Shown here: in pieces, positions 48,192 to 60,325 of the stretch
How the letters are laid out: every line of letters starts with the position of its first letter
How positions within the stretch are numbered: position 1 is the stretch's first letter
Origin: Pelargonium x hortorum
Taxonomy: Eukaryota; Streptophyta; Magnoliopsida; Geraniales; Geraniaceae
NCBI GenBank assembly: GCA_036897525.1
Contig: JAYMTJ010000008.1
Span: forward strand, 124,001-188,000
Direction of reading: 5' to 3'
Length of the DNA: 64,000 bases
Position numbers and translations under genes: made by a program
Notes under the pieces: model-generated
What the model was told of the DNA's origin: nothing
Databases searched by the model: none
Seen by the model: the letters and a program-made list of their open reading frames with translations, nothing else

Positions 48192-51100
48192 GGAGGTCAG
48201 ATATCTTTTTTTTTAATTACTTTAGGTTTTACTATTTCCAAGGAGCTCGCTATTTTATTTTAATAATTAGGGGTAACACTTTGTTTGTTTTTTTTTGTTC
48301 TACTAAGTAAATATTAAAAAAATTGAAAAGGGCATAAATTCTTTGCTTTTGCTATATAAATTAAATTACCCTGGTAAATCCGGATAAACTAGCAAGTCAA
48401 GCAGGGACAAAGAAAAGAGTAATAATAATAATAATTGTCAATCAATATCTTAGCTCTAATTCATACCGAAGAGTCCCTCAGCAAAAGAAACCCCCTTAAT
48501 TAATTGGATTTACTCTACTACAGAGTAAAAAAACTAAAACTTGAGTTCAATTCACCGGAAATTCTTTAACCAAAATCTACTTCTTATGACTTACTTATTT
48601 CTCTATCTTGACTTCTTTGAAGAGCTATCCCTTTTCTTAGAGTTAGAAATGTTAGATACTAGAAGAGAGAGAAGGAGAGTTATAGAGCCAATTTAGTGTA
48701 GCTAGGAATTATTATCTTACTATTATTTATAACTATAATTTAGTTAAATATATAATAGTCTTATTTATATTGTTTAGTATTCCTATATTATAGATAGTAT
48801 AGTAATTAATATAAGGCATAGAATTCATTTCAAATAATAATTTTTAAACAAGTGTTTCAAGTTTTGAGTCATAAGAAAATAGAGTTGTTATAATGTAAGG
48901 TTAACAGGACTGGTACTATTAAGCATTAACTCGGTACCCTTCGGTTGGTAACAAGGATTGATGTATATACGATTAAGGGCTTATTCCTCAAGAGAAAAAA
49001 TGTCTTTTCTACTAGCGGATTTAATTTAAGCACTCTTTCTTACCTACGAACAGGAGCCTATATTATATCTGCGAATAAATTTAAGCTCAAGTAATTCATT
49101 TTCATTTCATAGGTCCCAAAGTATCCTCGCGAGAAAGCATCCCCAAACAAAGTTTAGATAGCTGCAATAATGTAAATAAGGGAAATACTGCCAGTTTTTG
49201 TGGTTGTAAAAATCTATCTAGTGTAGCCAGAACCTCTAAAGATTCACTGTCCTCCGTAATAGTAAACCCCTGTCTTGGAGAAAAAAGAGTTAAAGCTTTT
49301 ATTTGAACCAAAATTCTTGGACTATCTCCAGTACTTCGCTTAGGATAGGACTAATTGGGCCTACTACAGCGCTTTTTTGAGAAGACTCTGGGTATAAACA
49401 AACTAATAGATGAGACTCCTCAAAATTCTACTATTAAAATTTGAAACAAGAGCGCTTCAACTAATTATTCTTTTATTTCTCTGCAAAGGGGCGCTTCTCG
49501 AGGAAAAGTACGGAGTGATTTTTTTTTGTGTGCTTTTATTTATTACCAGGAGCCTAAAATAAAGTGAGTGAACTAGTTCCAGGCAGTAATATTTAGACAG
49601 ATTTCATTTCATATGAAGTTATACTTACTGGACTTAGAAAGCTAAACAAAGAAGACTAACATCTTTCTTGGTTATCTAATAAATAAAAGAATCCGAAGGA
49701 ATTCAAGGGGTTTTAGCTCGTAACCTCTCCTATAAGAAAAAGGACTTACCAATCTCAAAAGAGAATACAATACCATACAATATAGTACAAATCCCGTGAA
49801 AAAACCTGATAGAACTTTGGATTGTATACGCGCTAACTAAGCTTAGCTAGTCTAGGGTGCGTTCTGAAATCCTAAGATTCCCTTTTTTTTATCTGCTAAG
49901 AGTACTCAATGAAGCTAACCCTACACTTTGACTAAAATTGTATAGATCTAATTTCAAACTTTGAGGCTCACTTTTCCACTAACAACAGGCTTAACGAAGG
50001 CTCTTTCTTATATTTCTCTTATAAAGGTGTATAAGGAGTGCCCCCTCTAAACCCAGTTGTAGTCCTTGCACTTTTCCAAAGAACCCAGAGTGATTTTAAG
50101 GATTAATATATATTTTTGAGGAGGATTCTACAGCATAATTACATTAATCTTATAGGGTAGGAACTATAGTTTTTCGATGGTATGGGTCCCCGGGTATTAA
50201 CTTTTCCTCTCTAGCTAAATGGATGAACTCGAAACCTTTGCTTAAGCTCCCTTCAAGGGGTACAAAATAGACTAAGAAGGTCTTTTTAGTTTGCTAAATC
50301 CGTGCAAACTATCTTCCTTTTACATTTTAAAAGTAAATACTTACTAATAAAGACTAACGAAAAGGTTTGAGGAGACAAGCAATGCCCAAGTTCTTATCTA
50401 AGCTTTCATTTGCCTTATTTAACTTACTATTAATAATTAATATAGAACTTAAACCCATTTTGAAACGCATACACATTAAGAGTTGAAACTAAATCCAGAC
50501 TCGAGCCCACAGCGAGGTGCTTGCTCAATAAAATAGCTCGAATACTGATAGTTAATTAAAAAAAAGGGTATATCTTGAAAAAAAAAGCCCCGGAAGCATG
50601 GAAAGTAAGTAGCTAGGAACACAAATTAACTCTACGGGGACGTTTTTTTAGAAAAGAAACAAGCCCGAGGGACCCTTTTACATTGAAGTTAGAATACAGA
50701 TAATAACAAGATCCCCTCTGTACTACTGAATTTGAATTCTTAGCATTGTGTATTATAGGTCAGAAAACTCGGTCAGAAGAGCGCGCTAAGACTAAGATCG
50801 AACCTTTTCTTTAGCTACCTTTTTTTTTTCAGATCATTTACTAGAAACCCCGCCTTTTTTAGCCTTAACCTGGAAACCTCGAACACACTAGAAAGCCTTA
50901 AGCTGTTTCATTTAACTCCTAGGATTTCCCTCAAGATAGTTAAGTTTACTGAATATAGCAATAGCAAAGATTTGAGAAACTAGAGTTCTTTTTTAAGCCA
51001 GCGTTTTCTAGTGAGTGCTATTGTCTTTGTATTTATTCTGTAGATTCCTTATTAGTGCTAGCTAATGACAGTGCCGGTAAAGGTCTTAAAGAAATAGATT

Positions 51101-52149
51101 GTATTAGATAGATACACGAACAAATAGTCCTTGGTGGGATCTGTCCTAAGCAGTTGTTGGCAGTTGAAAGAGGGTGCATTTCTTATATCTTATACTTGTA
51201 ATTCTGAGACTTGAAAGATATTTATATTACCGAAGGCTGTCAAAGATATACGGCACACTTTTTTTTTATTCTAATACAGCCCCCTAAAAGCGACTTTTAT
51301 TCACCTCAGAAGCACTTGCACCGGCTTTTATTAAGTCTAAGGGCCCAAAAGCGTATAAGTCTATCAAAAGGCCCAAATTATTTCATTTCTAAAAAATACC
51401 CCTTGATTCTTTGTCTCAAAGAATTGGTATGTACCCAAGTTAGAGCTGGTTTGGCAAGGGCTCATATTAAAATAAAAAAAATGTTATTTAGGATTGCTTA
51501 GAGTTATCAACTGAATTTATTCAAAACATATAAACCTTTCGGCGGGGGGGTCTGGAAGGAACCTTGTCAGTGCGTATTTAATAAGAAAAACTACCCATGA
51601 AAACTAAATCAAATATAAAAGAAATAAGGGCAGAAATAGATGAGGAATACCCCGGTTTTTATAGATGTCGAAAAGACTCAAGACAGCCTTTTGTTACGAA
51701 GTTTACGTATTTGAACCCTTGTATGTCGGAAAAGCTAAGATCTCTAAAACAAGTTTGGTAAAGCATGCATGCCTGAACAAACAAAAGGTGTATTCCTTAT
51801 TATCTACAAAAAGCTTTAACAAGTTTCTTTTTCCTCCCCTTGAGATAGTGAGGAAGCTTTCCAAATGAAAAGGCCTGCTAAGGATTTTAGGCGGAATCTA
51901 TTAGTGGTAACTCAAATTACACAACTTAAGAGTATAAAACTTATCGCCAAAACCTTGCCTAAGTAGATTCTCGTATGCTATTCATAAATAGAATTCTTTC
52001 TCACTTAAAAATGAAAATTAGGGTTCGAATGGGGAAGAAAAGGGCAAAACAAACTTATATACTTCATCAAGAGTTTTACAGCTTTTCAGGGAATGGGCCT
52101 CGTATTTTATTTTAAGGCCCCCTTTTAGACGTTTTAGTCTATTATCACA
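48192..52149. other. gene-free stretch
   Basis: A (TAA) run lies at 48418-48436, and TA-rich text at 48.65-48.85 kb. Two frames at 51211-51501 (96 codons, TTG start) and 51665-51868 (67 codons, ATG start) are the longest in this part and lie on the same strand. Neither product has a recognisable domain, so no gene is called. Confidence 0.45.
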
Positions 52150-52200
52150 GAGCCAAAATTAACCTGTAAAATGAATGCTCTACCAATTGATGGAGTCTCC
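52150..52200 (-). pseudogene. 5' half of a tRNA-like sequence
   Basis: On the minus strand, CAATTGGTAGAGCATTC (52173-52189) is a typical D-arm sequence. It is followed by TTCAT-TTTACAG-GTTAA, an anticodon arm pairing at four of five positions with TAC at the anticodon place. No T arm follows. It looks like a truncated tRNA copy. Confidence 0.35.
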
Positions 52201-55200
52201 TCTCTACAGTGCTTATTTATTGTTTTTTAGACCTGATTTAGATTAGAATTTTCCGGATCTTTTTTAAAAGTCATGTTACAAAGAGGTAAGAGGAATAGTA
52301 TAAACCACTTGTGCTTGCCAATCCCTGCCGCAAAAAAGCTACTTCCATTCGAAGAATTCCTAAAGAGTTGACGCATAAAATGAAATAGCGGGTTATACTA
52401 ACTATACTACAAAATTCCCGGGCTTTCTTACAGCAGGTTTTGGTCTTAACTTAAATGCCGGGAAGTATAAAGTAAAGGGAGTTCTCCTCGAGCAAGTTAT
52501 ATTAACAAGGGAACTCTTTGATATTACAAGTTAGTCGCTTTTTTTAAGCATTTCCTAAACTAAACATCTTCAGCCTTGCACTTGTAGTCCTTAAAGCCTG
52601 CAAAGTCAGTAACTCCAAGCAAGCTCGCCTACTCTAATCACCACTTAACTTAAGGTGTAACGATTCAAAGGAAGAGAATGAACTGTAAATGTCTAACCAA
52701 TGACATCGGATCTAAATGACTCATGCTCTACCGGATGTAAACTTGCTCGAAATAGTCAACTAATACTAATGGACTCCTATTATAGGATTCCACTTAATAT
52801 CTTACTTTTTTAGTAACTGGGAATAAAGAACCTTTATCTGAGTGATTTTTCATTCCCGTGTTTCTTATTCATACCTTGCAGAGCTTGCTTCTTACCTAGA
52901 AAAGATCCCTACTTATCTTAATCTTAGTCTCTCCCCTGTATAAGACTCTAAGACCAGGACTCCTCCAAATACCCCTCGATATACCGTATTAAAATCTTTA
53001 TAAACAAAAAAGTATATATATAACTTAAATCGATCAGTGGAAAGGAAAAAAGGCTCCGGTAAGACCCTTTAATATCTCTATCCACCGAAATTTCCTAAAT
53101 ACAAAGACCTTTTTTGAGTGCCCTAACTTAGATGCCATCCTATTTCTTCCTTTAGTTTTCCGATGGATATTCCTCAACTACTAAGGATTGTAATAGCCCA
53201 TATTTTTTGACAGTAGTGTCCGGTTTCCTTGCTAGTCAGAAAAGTTTCTAGAAAAGTCTGGCTTTAATTCGAGCGGGGCTCCCTGTTTTCGTTAATTCAT
53301 TAAGTTACTGAAGGAGCTTGTTTCTTGGTCCTACAACCTACTATAGGAAAGTCTTTTTAGATAAAAAGAGGAAGAGGAGTATTCCTAATTCTAAATTTTA
53401 CAGGATACAGAGCTTTATAGGGACCAAACTACTTCTCATATAAATGAAGAAAGGTCCCTACTGCATGTGGAGGTTTTAAATATCGTTGATTCAAGAAATC
53501 CCTAAAAGGAGGTTTCAAGGTTTCTTTTTAGTTCTTTCTATATTATCTACATCTACTTCTGGAGAATTCCTAGGTTAAACTCGAGTAAAATCTTGAAGTA
53601 ATACAAATTGGAAAAGAACTGGACAGGAAGTCTGGTATAAAAAGAAACGGAAGTTTATGAGTTATGTGTAATGAAAATAAGGATCTTAACTTAAAGCGAA
53701 TCCTTTCTATCTGAGACTTATTATATTATAGTAGGACTCAATTCCACTCAAAGATTAAAGCGGAACTTTACAGAAATAATAACGTAAGCCAATCTACAGT
53801 AAACTATAGAGGAACTGGGAGAAGTAGAGGACTTGAGAGAATAGAATGTAATAAAGCAGGATATGAGTAGTATTTTATATGCTGATATACAGGTTTCGCA
53901 TGGGATAGGCCTTACTGACATAATAAGAAGATAATACTTACCGAGCTATACAAGACATACTAAAAACTTCGAAGAGTTCTTGGTTGAAAAGGAAAACAGA
54001 GATAGATAATCCAATTTGTGCATAGACTACAAGTTTTTATTTATATCCCAATCTTCCTTTCTGAAATCCAATTCCCATATTGAATACTGTATCCTTGTAA
54101 TTTGATTTTTAACCTTACCTTTTACATACAAAAGAAGTAGAGTAGTACCCTGCTTGGTAAGTTTTTAGAAAGAGTAGCGAGCCCTTAATTGAAGTTGCTA
54201 AAACCTTAAGGAATATGTCCTGTCACACAAAAAAGAGCGGTTATCCGTTAATGAATTTTTTGGTCCATTATAATATATGACATATCTAAATCTAAGGAAA
54301 CCCTATCCTAAGGGGGCCCGGTAAAGCTATTGACTCCCCAATTTCCATTATATCTTAAGTGTAAGTGACTGGGAGATGAGATAATAATTATTACTTTGAG
54401 GAAGATTGCTAAAGCAAACAATATAATATACATTCAAGGAGTTCCTTTAAAAAGTTAGTAGTGCTGTTATAAAACTAAAGGGATCCCATACATAAAGCGC
54501 CCCTACTCTCTTAAAACAAGTAAGAAACTTACTTATGTATTTTTTAAAACAAGAGGTAAGGAATACGTGAATACTAGTAATTAAAAAGATTCTAGAAGAG
54601 ATCCCCCTCAAAAAAGAGAGCCTTTTCTAGAGCCCGGATTTGTATAAGACAACCAAAGAGATGCAAATATAACACATTACTTTTAGTATAACTTGCTTTA
54701 TGCTGCAGGGTTATAGGTTTCTAATATTCTAATATTATAGGGAAGTGGCATAAAATTGTTAAGTAAAAAAAGGGGGTGTTAATAGGGTTCTGTCCTTTAC
54801 TTTAAGAACTGGTTCTATTAATAGTATACGCTTAATGTTATTTTATACCGGGCTGCTCCAGTAGCTTTAATGTAGCAATGTAGATCCGCTAAAGGAAAAT
54901 CAAGGTTGTAAATAGCTAGCTTTTCTAAGTTTTAGTCTATAAAGTGGAAAAAACTTCGTAGGATTCACGGAAGAGCGCTTTATCACCTATAATTCAAGAT
55001 AGCTTAAATTGATTGCTTAGCGCTAAATTAGGCATTGAAATCAAGACTTTCAATCTACCCAGTTTCGAAATAAATAAACAGCTTAGAAAGGGTCCCTCTC
55101 TACTCTAATATATTAGTAATAGGGACCCCTGCCAACAACTAACTCTATATCGGGATCTGTAATAAAGAGTTTATTTGAGCAAAATACAAGGTATCGATAC

Positions 55201-57299
55201 AATTGAGCAGCTATGAAGTCCAAGGTTTACTAATAAGATTCATTCTAAGGTTTCCTGTATGAGATGAGGTATTCCTACTCCTTCTAACTAGTGTGTTCAG
55301 TTTTCCTTAATATATAGAAAAAGGCTTTCTACAGTCCTGTCTACCGGTGTACCCTTAAGATAAAGCTCCTGAATTAAGTCAAGGGCTTAAAGCTTGTTGA
55401 AGTGTAAAATAAAGAAAGAATTCTGAACCGTTAGGCCAGGGCCGTTAATTAAAGTAAAGGGGTAAATGATTTGAATATAGGAAATCATATGTAACTTCAG
55501 ATGTAATAAAAAAACCTTTTTACTTTACAGAGCGCAGTAATTCCGTTTTTTTACGCAAGGAAATGATCATACAAAGGATTTTTTTGTTATTGTTTCTCAT
55601 TGATATGGATTTGTTTTCCTCATAGTTTTTTTCTTGAGAGTTTTTTTTAAGTTACAAGGCTAAAGTAAAGGAAGTCAGTCGCATTAGTCAGAAATTCTGA
55701 TTACCTTTGTGTGTACTCAGAGCATATGCGGTACTAAGTAAGAGTCTAAGAGGCAACCATGACCCATAATTGGTATATCGCATATTATAAAGCGTGCTTT
55801 TGATTGACTTAGTAAAGGAAGCTATACAAATAAAGAAGATTCCAAGAAGCCCCATTTAGTTATCGGAATCCAATCCTATCATGGCATAACAAGATTCCCG
55901 TACAAAGGTACCAAGATAATCGTAGCTATTATAATTTTTAGTTAAAGCTTGGGTTGGGGGTGTAAACCGAAAATCTAGTGGCTGAAAGGTTCTCTTCCAT
56001 GTCTATAAAACAAATTTCATTTAATACAAAAATTCCGCGAATTAACACAAGGAATTTTATTTTAGAAATATAAAATACGTTTTTAGTATTAGAAAAAGCC
56101 TATAGATATAGATTAAGGCACAAAATTCTCTTGAATAAGTAAATGTTGGTTCAAACAAAACAAGTATTTGCGGTCCATATTTCGAGTTTTAGACCCAATT
56201 GCTAGAGAGAGATTTTGTTTCTGGTTTGCCTTATTTATTGAGTGTTAACTAAATTAGAAAGTTTCCTCTAGCTCTATAAATATGAGGTTCTGTACATTAC
56301 TTATAAGGCTTTTCTTGCTCTTAGTGGTACCCTACTATGCGGCATAAACCAAAAACAGTTTCTAATGTAGATAAATATGGATTCTACTCCCCTTTCAAAC
56401 TTTAGGTATTTTGGGACCCTGATATTGTAAACTAGATATAGGAATTCCTAGGATAAAACAAAGTTTGTCGAAGTGATATATATTATGTCTTGTATTTTTT
56501 ATTTAGCTTTACGCTTTAGAAACAGGTATCTGATTATCTCAGAAAGTGATTTATTTGCACACGAGCGTATACTCTGCTAGTATATTCTAAATTTCTACCA
56601 GTATGTCCACTAAAACACAAACAGGAATCTTTATAAGTTAGCGATAAGTATAGAATGTCCTCAAATAATTATGGTGTCTATTTATCTTGACTGGTATGTA
56701 AGGAAAAACTCCTACTACATCCTATTAAAAAGAGCTAATAAAGCGAGCCCGCCCTTAGGGATCCCGTTGATAAGGAAATCCGTTAAGTCAAATAAAATAA
56801 GTATTCTTACGTAAGCCTAGGAAAAAAGCAAGTAGTATTGGGTTGTTACTCGTTCCTGAAGCGAAATGAAATACAAACTTAGGGCATAAGCGCCCCTTCT
56901 TTTGGTTACACACACTAATGGAACTCTAAAAAAAAAATGCCTGCTTTAGGTTTGATCATAAGTAAACCCTCGGCGGTTGGGTTTATAAGTAGAAGTTTTC
57001 TGTATAACTACATCTTCTGGGATGTTAGAAATAGTATCTTTACTTGAGCAAAGTTCCCTTTTCAATAACAAAACAAATGAAAGTCTGTTTAGTATAAAAT
57101 ATTTTAATTTGTGTCCAGTGGTTTTAAGTTAAGAGTTTGCGCCAAACCAAAGCAGAGAAGAAAAAAGGACTTAACCTTCACCTCGGGCTTCCTAAAACAA
57201 AAGAACAGGCTTCTGAAATTCATAAAATGCCTAGCCTAAAACCCTTACCGTAAAACACTCTGACATTTCAAACCAGGTTTCTTACTCACAAAGACAAGA
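52201..57299. other. gene-free stretch
   Basis: No gene, RNA or repeat copy was recognised. The palindrome TAGGAATTCCTA (56439-56450) is identical to the one at 24673. Confidence 0.55.
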
Positions 57300-58150
57300 T
57301 AATCAGGTTTTCTACCATCAATGTCAGCTTAAACAGCAAAACACAGAATACAGGAACACCTTTGCCGGCTTGTTATTCCTAATTCTTTAAGGACATTAGC
57401 ACCAGCTCAAAATACAAATCCATTAGCTTATGTAGCTTATCAGTTATCAATTCCTTCTATCAGATCGGAGCTCTTCTTCTCCTTTCTTTTGTTTATACAA
57501 TATAAAAAATCAAGTCTCCTACTACCTATCGTATTCATATTATAATGCAAGTAAGTTATTAGAATCCTTCACCGGTATCTCTCCTATTTCTAAAAGCTAC
57601 TGACCTTTAGTATTACTTTTTCTAACTATACTCTTAAGTAACGGTAATACATTAACTATAAATAACTATAGAATACATATTAATCTCTATAATAACTACT
57701 ATCTCTATTAGAAGAACTATAATAAAGCTACCTGGGAGCTCCATTGGCACCTCTATCTCGTTCGTGCTACTGCTTTGGCTACTCTGGTTCGTACAGGTAC
57801 TACTACTACTGTGTCTAGGTTTGTGGAAAGGGCTCCCGCTAGTGCTCATGCTTTGTCTAGTATGCCTGTGCTTTTTAAGTCTCATAAGTCCGCAAGGTCT
57901 AGGGTTAGGGGTTATGCTATTGCTTTGTCAAAGGTTAGGCTTCCTAAGGCATTAAGAAGAAGTTAGTTAGTTAGTTAGTTAGTTAGTTGGGTATTCTAGT
58001 GTGTGGTATACATACTCATTGTACTCTCCTGCATTAACCTCCTATAAACAAAGGTTTCTACTTGGTAAGATAGATCTACTCCTAATACTTCCAAGGCATA
58101 CACCTCCCATACGATAAGCAACATAGCACATGAGGGATACTCCTTAAAAA
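57300..58150 (+). repeat. mosaic repeat, long copy with Arg/Ser/Ala-rich ORF
   Basis: In order: CTACCATCAATGTCAG (57312-57327, as at 25.36 kb); an AT-rich spacer with ACTATAAATAACTATAG (57655-57671); a frame open from 57712 to a stop at 57964-57966; (AGTT)7 at 57961-57988; GTGTGTGG and CATACTCATTGTACTCTCC; a weak C-rich box at 58034; and CGATAAGCAACATAGCACATG (58102-58121 region). The frame's product contains LVRATALATLVRTGTTTTVS, later APASAHALSSM and SHKSARSRVRG, and ends VRLPKALRRS. It is strongly basic with an internal LVR-T repeat. There is no ATG near its start; the first possible start is TTG at 57775. I do not recognise a family. It shares text with the 46.9-47.2 kb copy and the box end with 35.4 kb. 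Confidence 0.5.
57961..57988 (+). repeat. (AGTT)7 tetranucleotide tandem repeat
   Basis: Seven exact AGTT units at the stop codon of the Arg/Ser-rich frame of the mosaic repeat. It is the cleanest tandem repeat noticed in the window. Confidence 0.9.
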
Positions 58151-60252
58151 AAGACTATCTGAATACATTTCTATTAAGCGATTCGTACTCTATCAGCACT
58201 TAACCTTTAAATCCCCTCTAATTTAAGTTGCATCTACTCTCAAAAGAGCTTTTTCTTCGTTTTAGTAGTTCCTGTAAAAGAATGAAATTGATAGAGTCCT
58301 TTTTGCTTACTTAATATAATCCCGGTTAGGATATTGAGGTGCTACCCTTTTATTAAATATGAATTGAATAAGATTTACGTCCGAGTCTTTGCAGATTTTG
58401 TTTCTTCGGTTAAGTCTGATATATAAAGCTTGTGCAGCAAGAGTTAACTCTTGGGTATAAATAAAATATCTGTCTATACAAGAGAAACTTTTCCCTAACG
58501 AGGGAGGGACTCATCTCAGATTAGATTACAAGGTTCCTTCTAGCTTTTAGAATGAAGTAAGATTATAAACTTTATAGTCAATTAGTACCGAGTCTTTAGA
58601 ATGGGGTCACGTCTTTTAGCTTAAGTCTTGTTCATTTTGGTCACATTTTTTAGAGTATTCCCCTATAGAAACGGGCCCTTATCTCATACAAAAAACTTTC
58701 GATTTATGCATGTGGTAATTAAAAAACTAAACTCTACCATATTTGTATTCCTTATACAAACCTCGTTTATACTCGCGAATCTCTTGACAATCAGGGAATC
58801 CTGTGGGAAAATACTTAGTACTTTCTATTTGCTTTGAATATGGGAGTTCTCTATCTTAGTAGTTAGTCCGGTTGAAATGACTTAAGAAGAAGCCATTACA
58901 GAAGAGCGCTTATTTGTATACTTTGCTTTTTGGGTTTCAGTAGTCGGGGTTGCATAGGGCCGTTCGCCTTTTAGTATACAAAGGGGTTCTAATTCTAACT
59001 CCTTACAGAATTTGTAAGTTAGAAATATATAATTTCTATTAAGTTCTTATTAAGAGATGAGGACTCAAAAGAACAAAACTGGAACTCTCGTAAAGGGTTA
59101 GAGATAATTCCGAATTCTAAAGGGGCAAGCCCGTCCTAATAAAGTTATATGCTTTTTTCTGACTCCTCTTTCTACCTTCTGCTTTGTGCAAGACTCTTTA
59201 GAGAAAAAATCTAGACAATATTTGAATTTATTTCTTCGGAGCAGGTTTTAATTAAGAGCTCCCCTTTAGGATACACTCAGTATAAAACTTTTAATAAGAA
59301 GGTCCTTGTGAACAAAATTCAGACAATAAAATCACCCAGATAGAATAGAATAGAATAAATAGCCTGATGGTTGTAGTATAAGCTCTCCCTATATGGTATA
59401 AAACTAACTGTTTACTTCTGATCTAATTAATCAATGGTATACTATTCAATTTGGTTGGTTCAAGTCGTACTATTATAAGGCTAAAGGCCTGTTATATAAT
59501 ATAATATAAGTATAAAAATCTGGGTTTGTTACTTTTAACTGGATTGGAATTTCTACACATCAGAAAGGTATGTTCCTCTTTTTTATTACCGCAAGCTAAA
59601 AGGGCCCTTTTTAAGACACTAAAAAACTCGTTTTAGTCCTTTCTACAAGACAAAGTACTACCTTACAAAGTTTTGCAGCCGGCCGAAATATGGTACTATT
59701 TCGTGGAATTTATGTACTGTTTGTCAAGTATTTTTCAAGTTTTCGAAACAAAAATCTCAACTTATCTGAGAGTTCCTAACAAATTTTTATGCTAGGGTTG
59801 TGCGTTTGGCACTTTAGGAACAGAAGTCTATATGTAACATGAGATTTCCCTTTTACTATATGGTTATGGTTACAATCGCGGGTTGTCTTAACTTAATCTG
59901 GATAGAAATGCTAAAAATGACAAGAAAACGTGTCTAAAAAATGTTAATTTAAGGTATAACAAAAGAACCAAACAAAGTTCAAGAATATTAGGTAGTAGTT
60001 TTCCAGTAACTTAATGTTTAAATTCCAGTCAAATTTATACGTGAGTTATATATACAGGGCTCTTGTTAATATTCCCCCCAAAAAAAAATTTTTAAGTAGA
60101 ATGCAATAAAACCTTGTATCAGATTTGTAATAGAAAATGAGTTGTACAGAGCCTCAAACTAAAAGAGGAAAGGTCGTATAACAAGTTTTAATTGTAAGGT
60201 TTTTTAAATTAAAGGAGAGTTGCTTATAAATTGAATATATGATGTATACGTT
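58151..60252. other. gene-free stretch
   Basis: No gene was recognised. An (AGAAT)3 run lies at about 59338-59356. A GGTTGGTTCAAGTCG word near 59455 resembles a T loop, but the spacing to any D-arm word is too short. Confidence 0.5.
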
Positions 60253-60325
60253 ACCAGCTCAAGCAAAGCTGTAGAACACCCACTTTTAAAAGAAATGGCT
60301 GCAGGTTCAATCAAATCTTTTTAGT
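60253..60325 (+). pseudogene. decayed tRNA-like sequence, perhaps from trnK
   Basis: CAGCTCAAGCAAAGCTGTAGAAC is followed after exactly 26 bases by GGTTCAATC (60304-60312). The anticodon-loop region CACTTTTAAAAG carries T residues where tRNA-Lys(UUU) has its anticodon, and GCTGCAGGTTCAA resembles the trnK T arm. Stems do not pair well and there is no acceptor stem. Confidence 0.3.
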
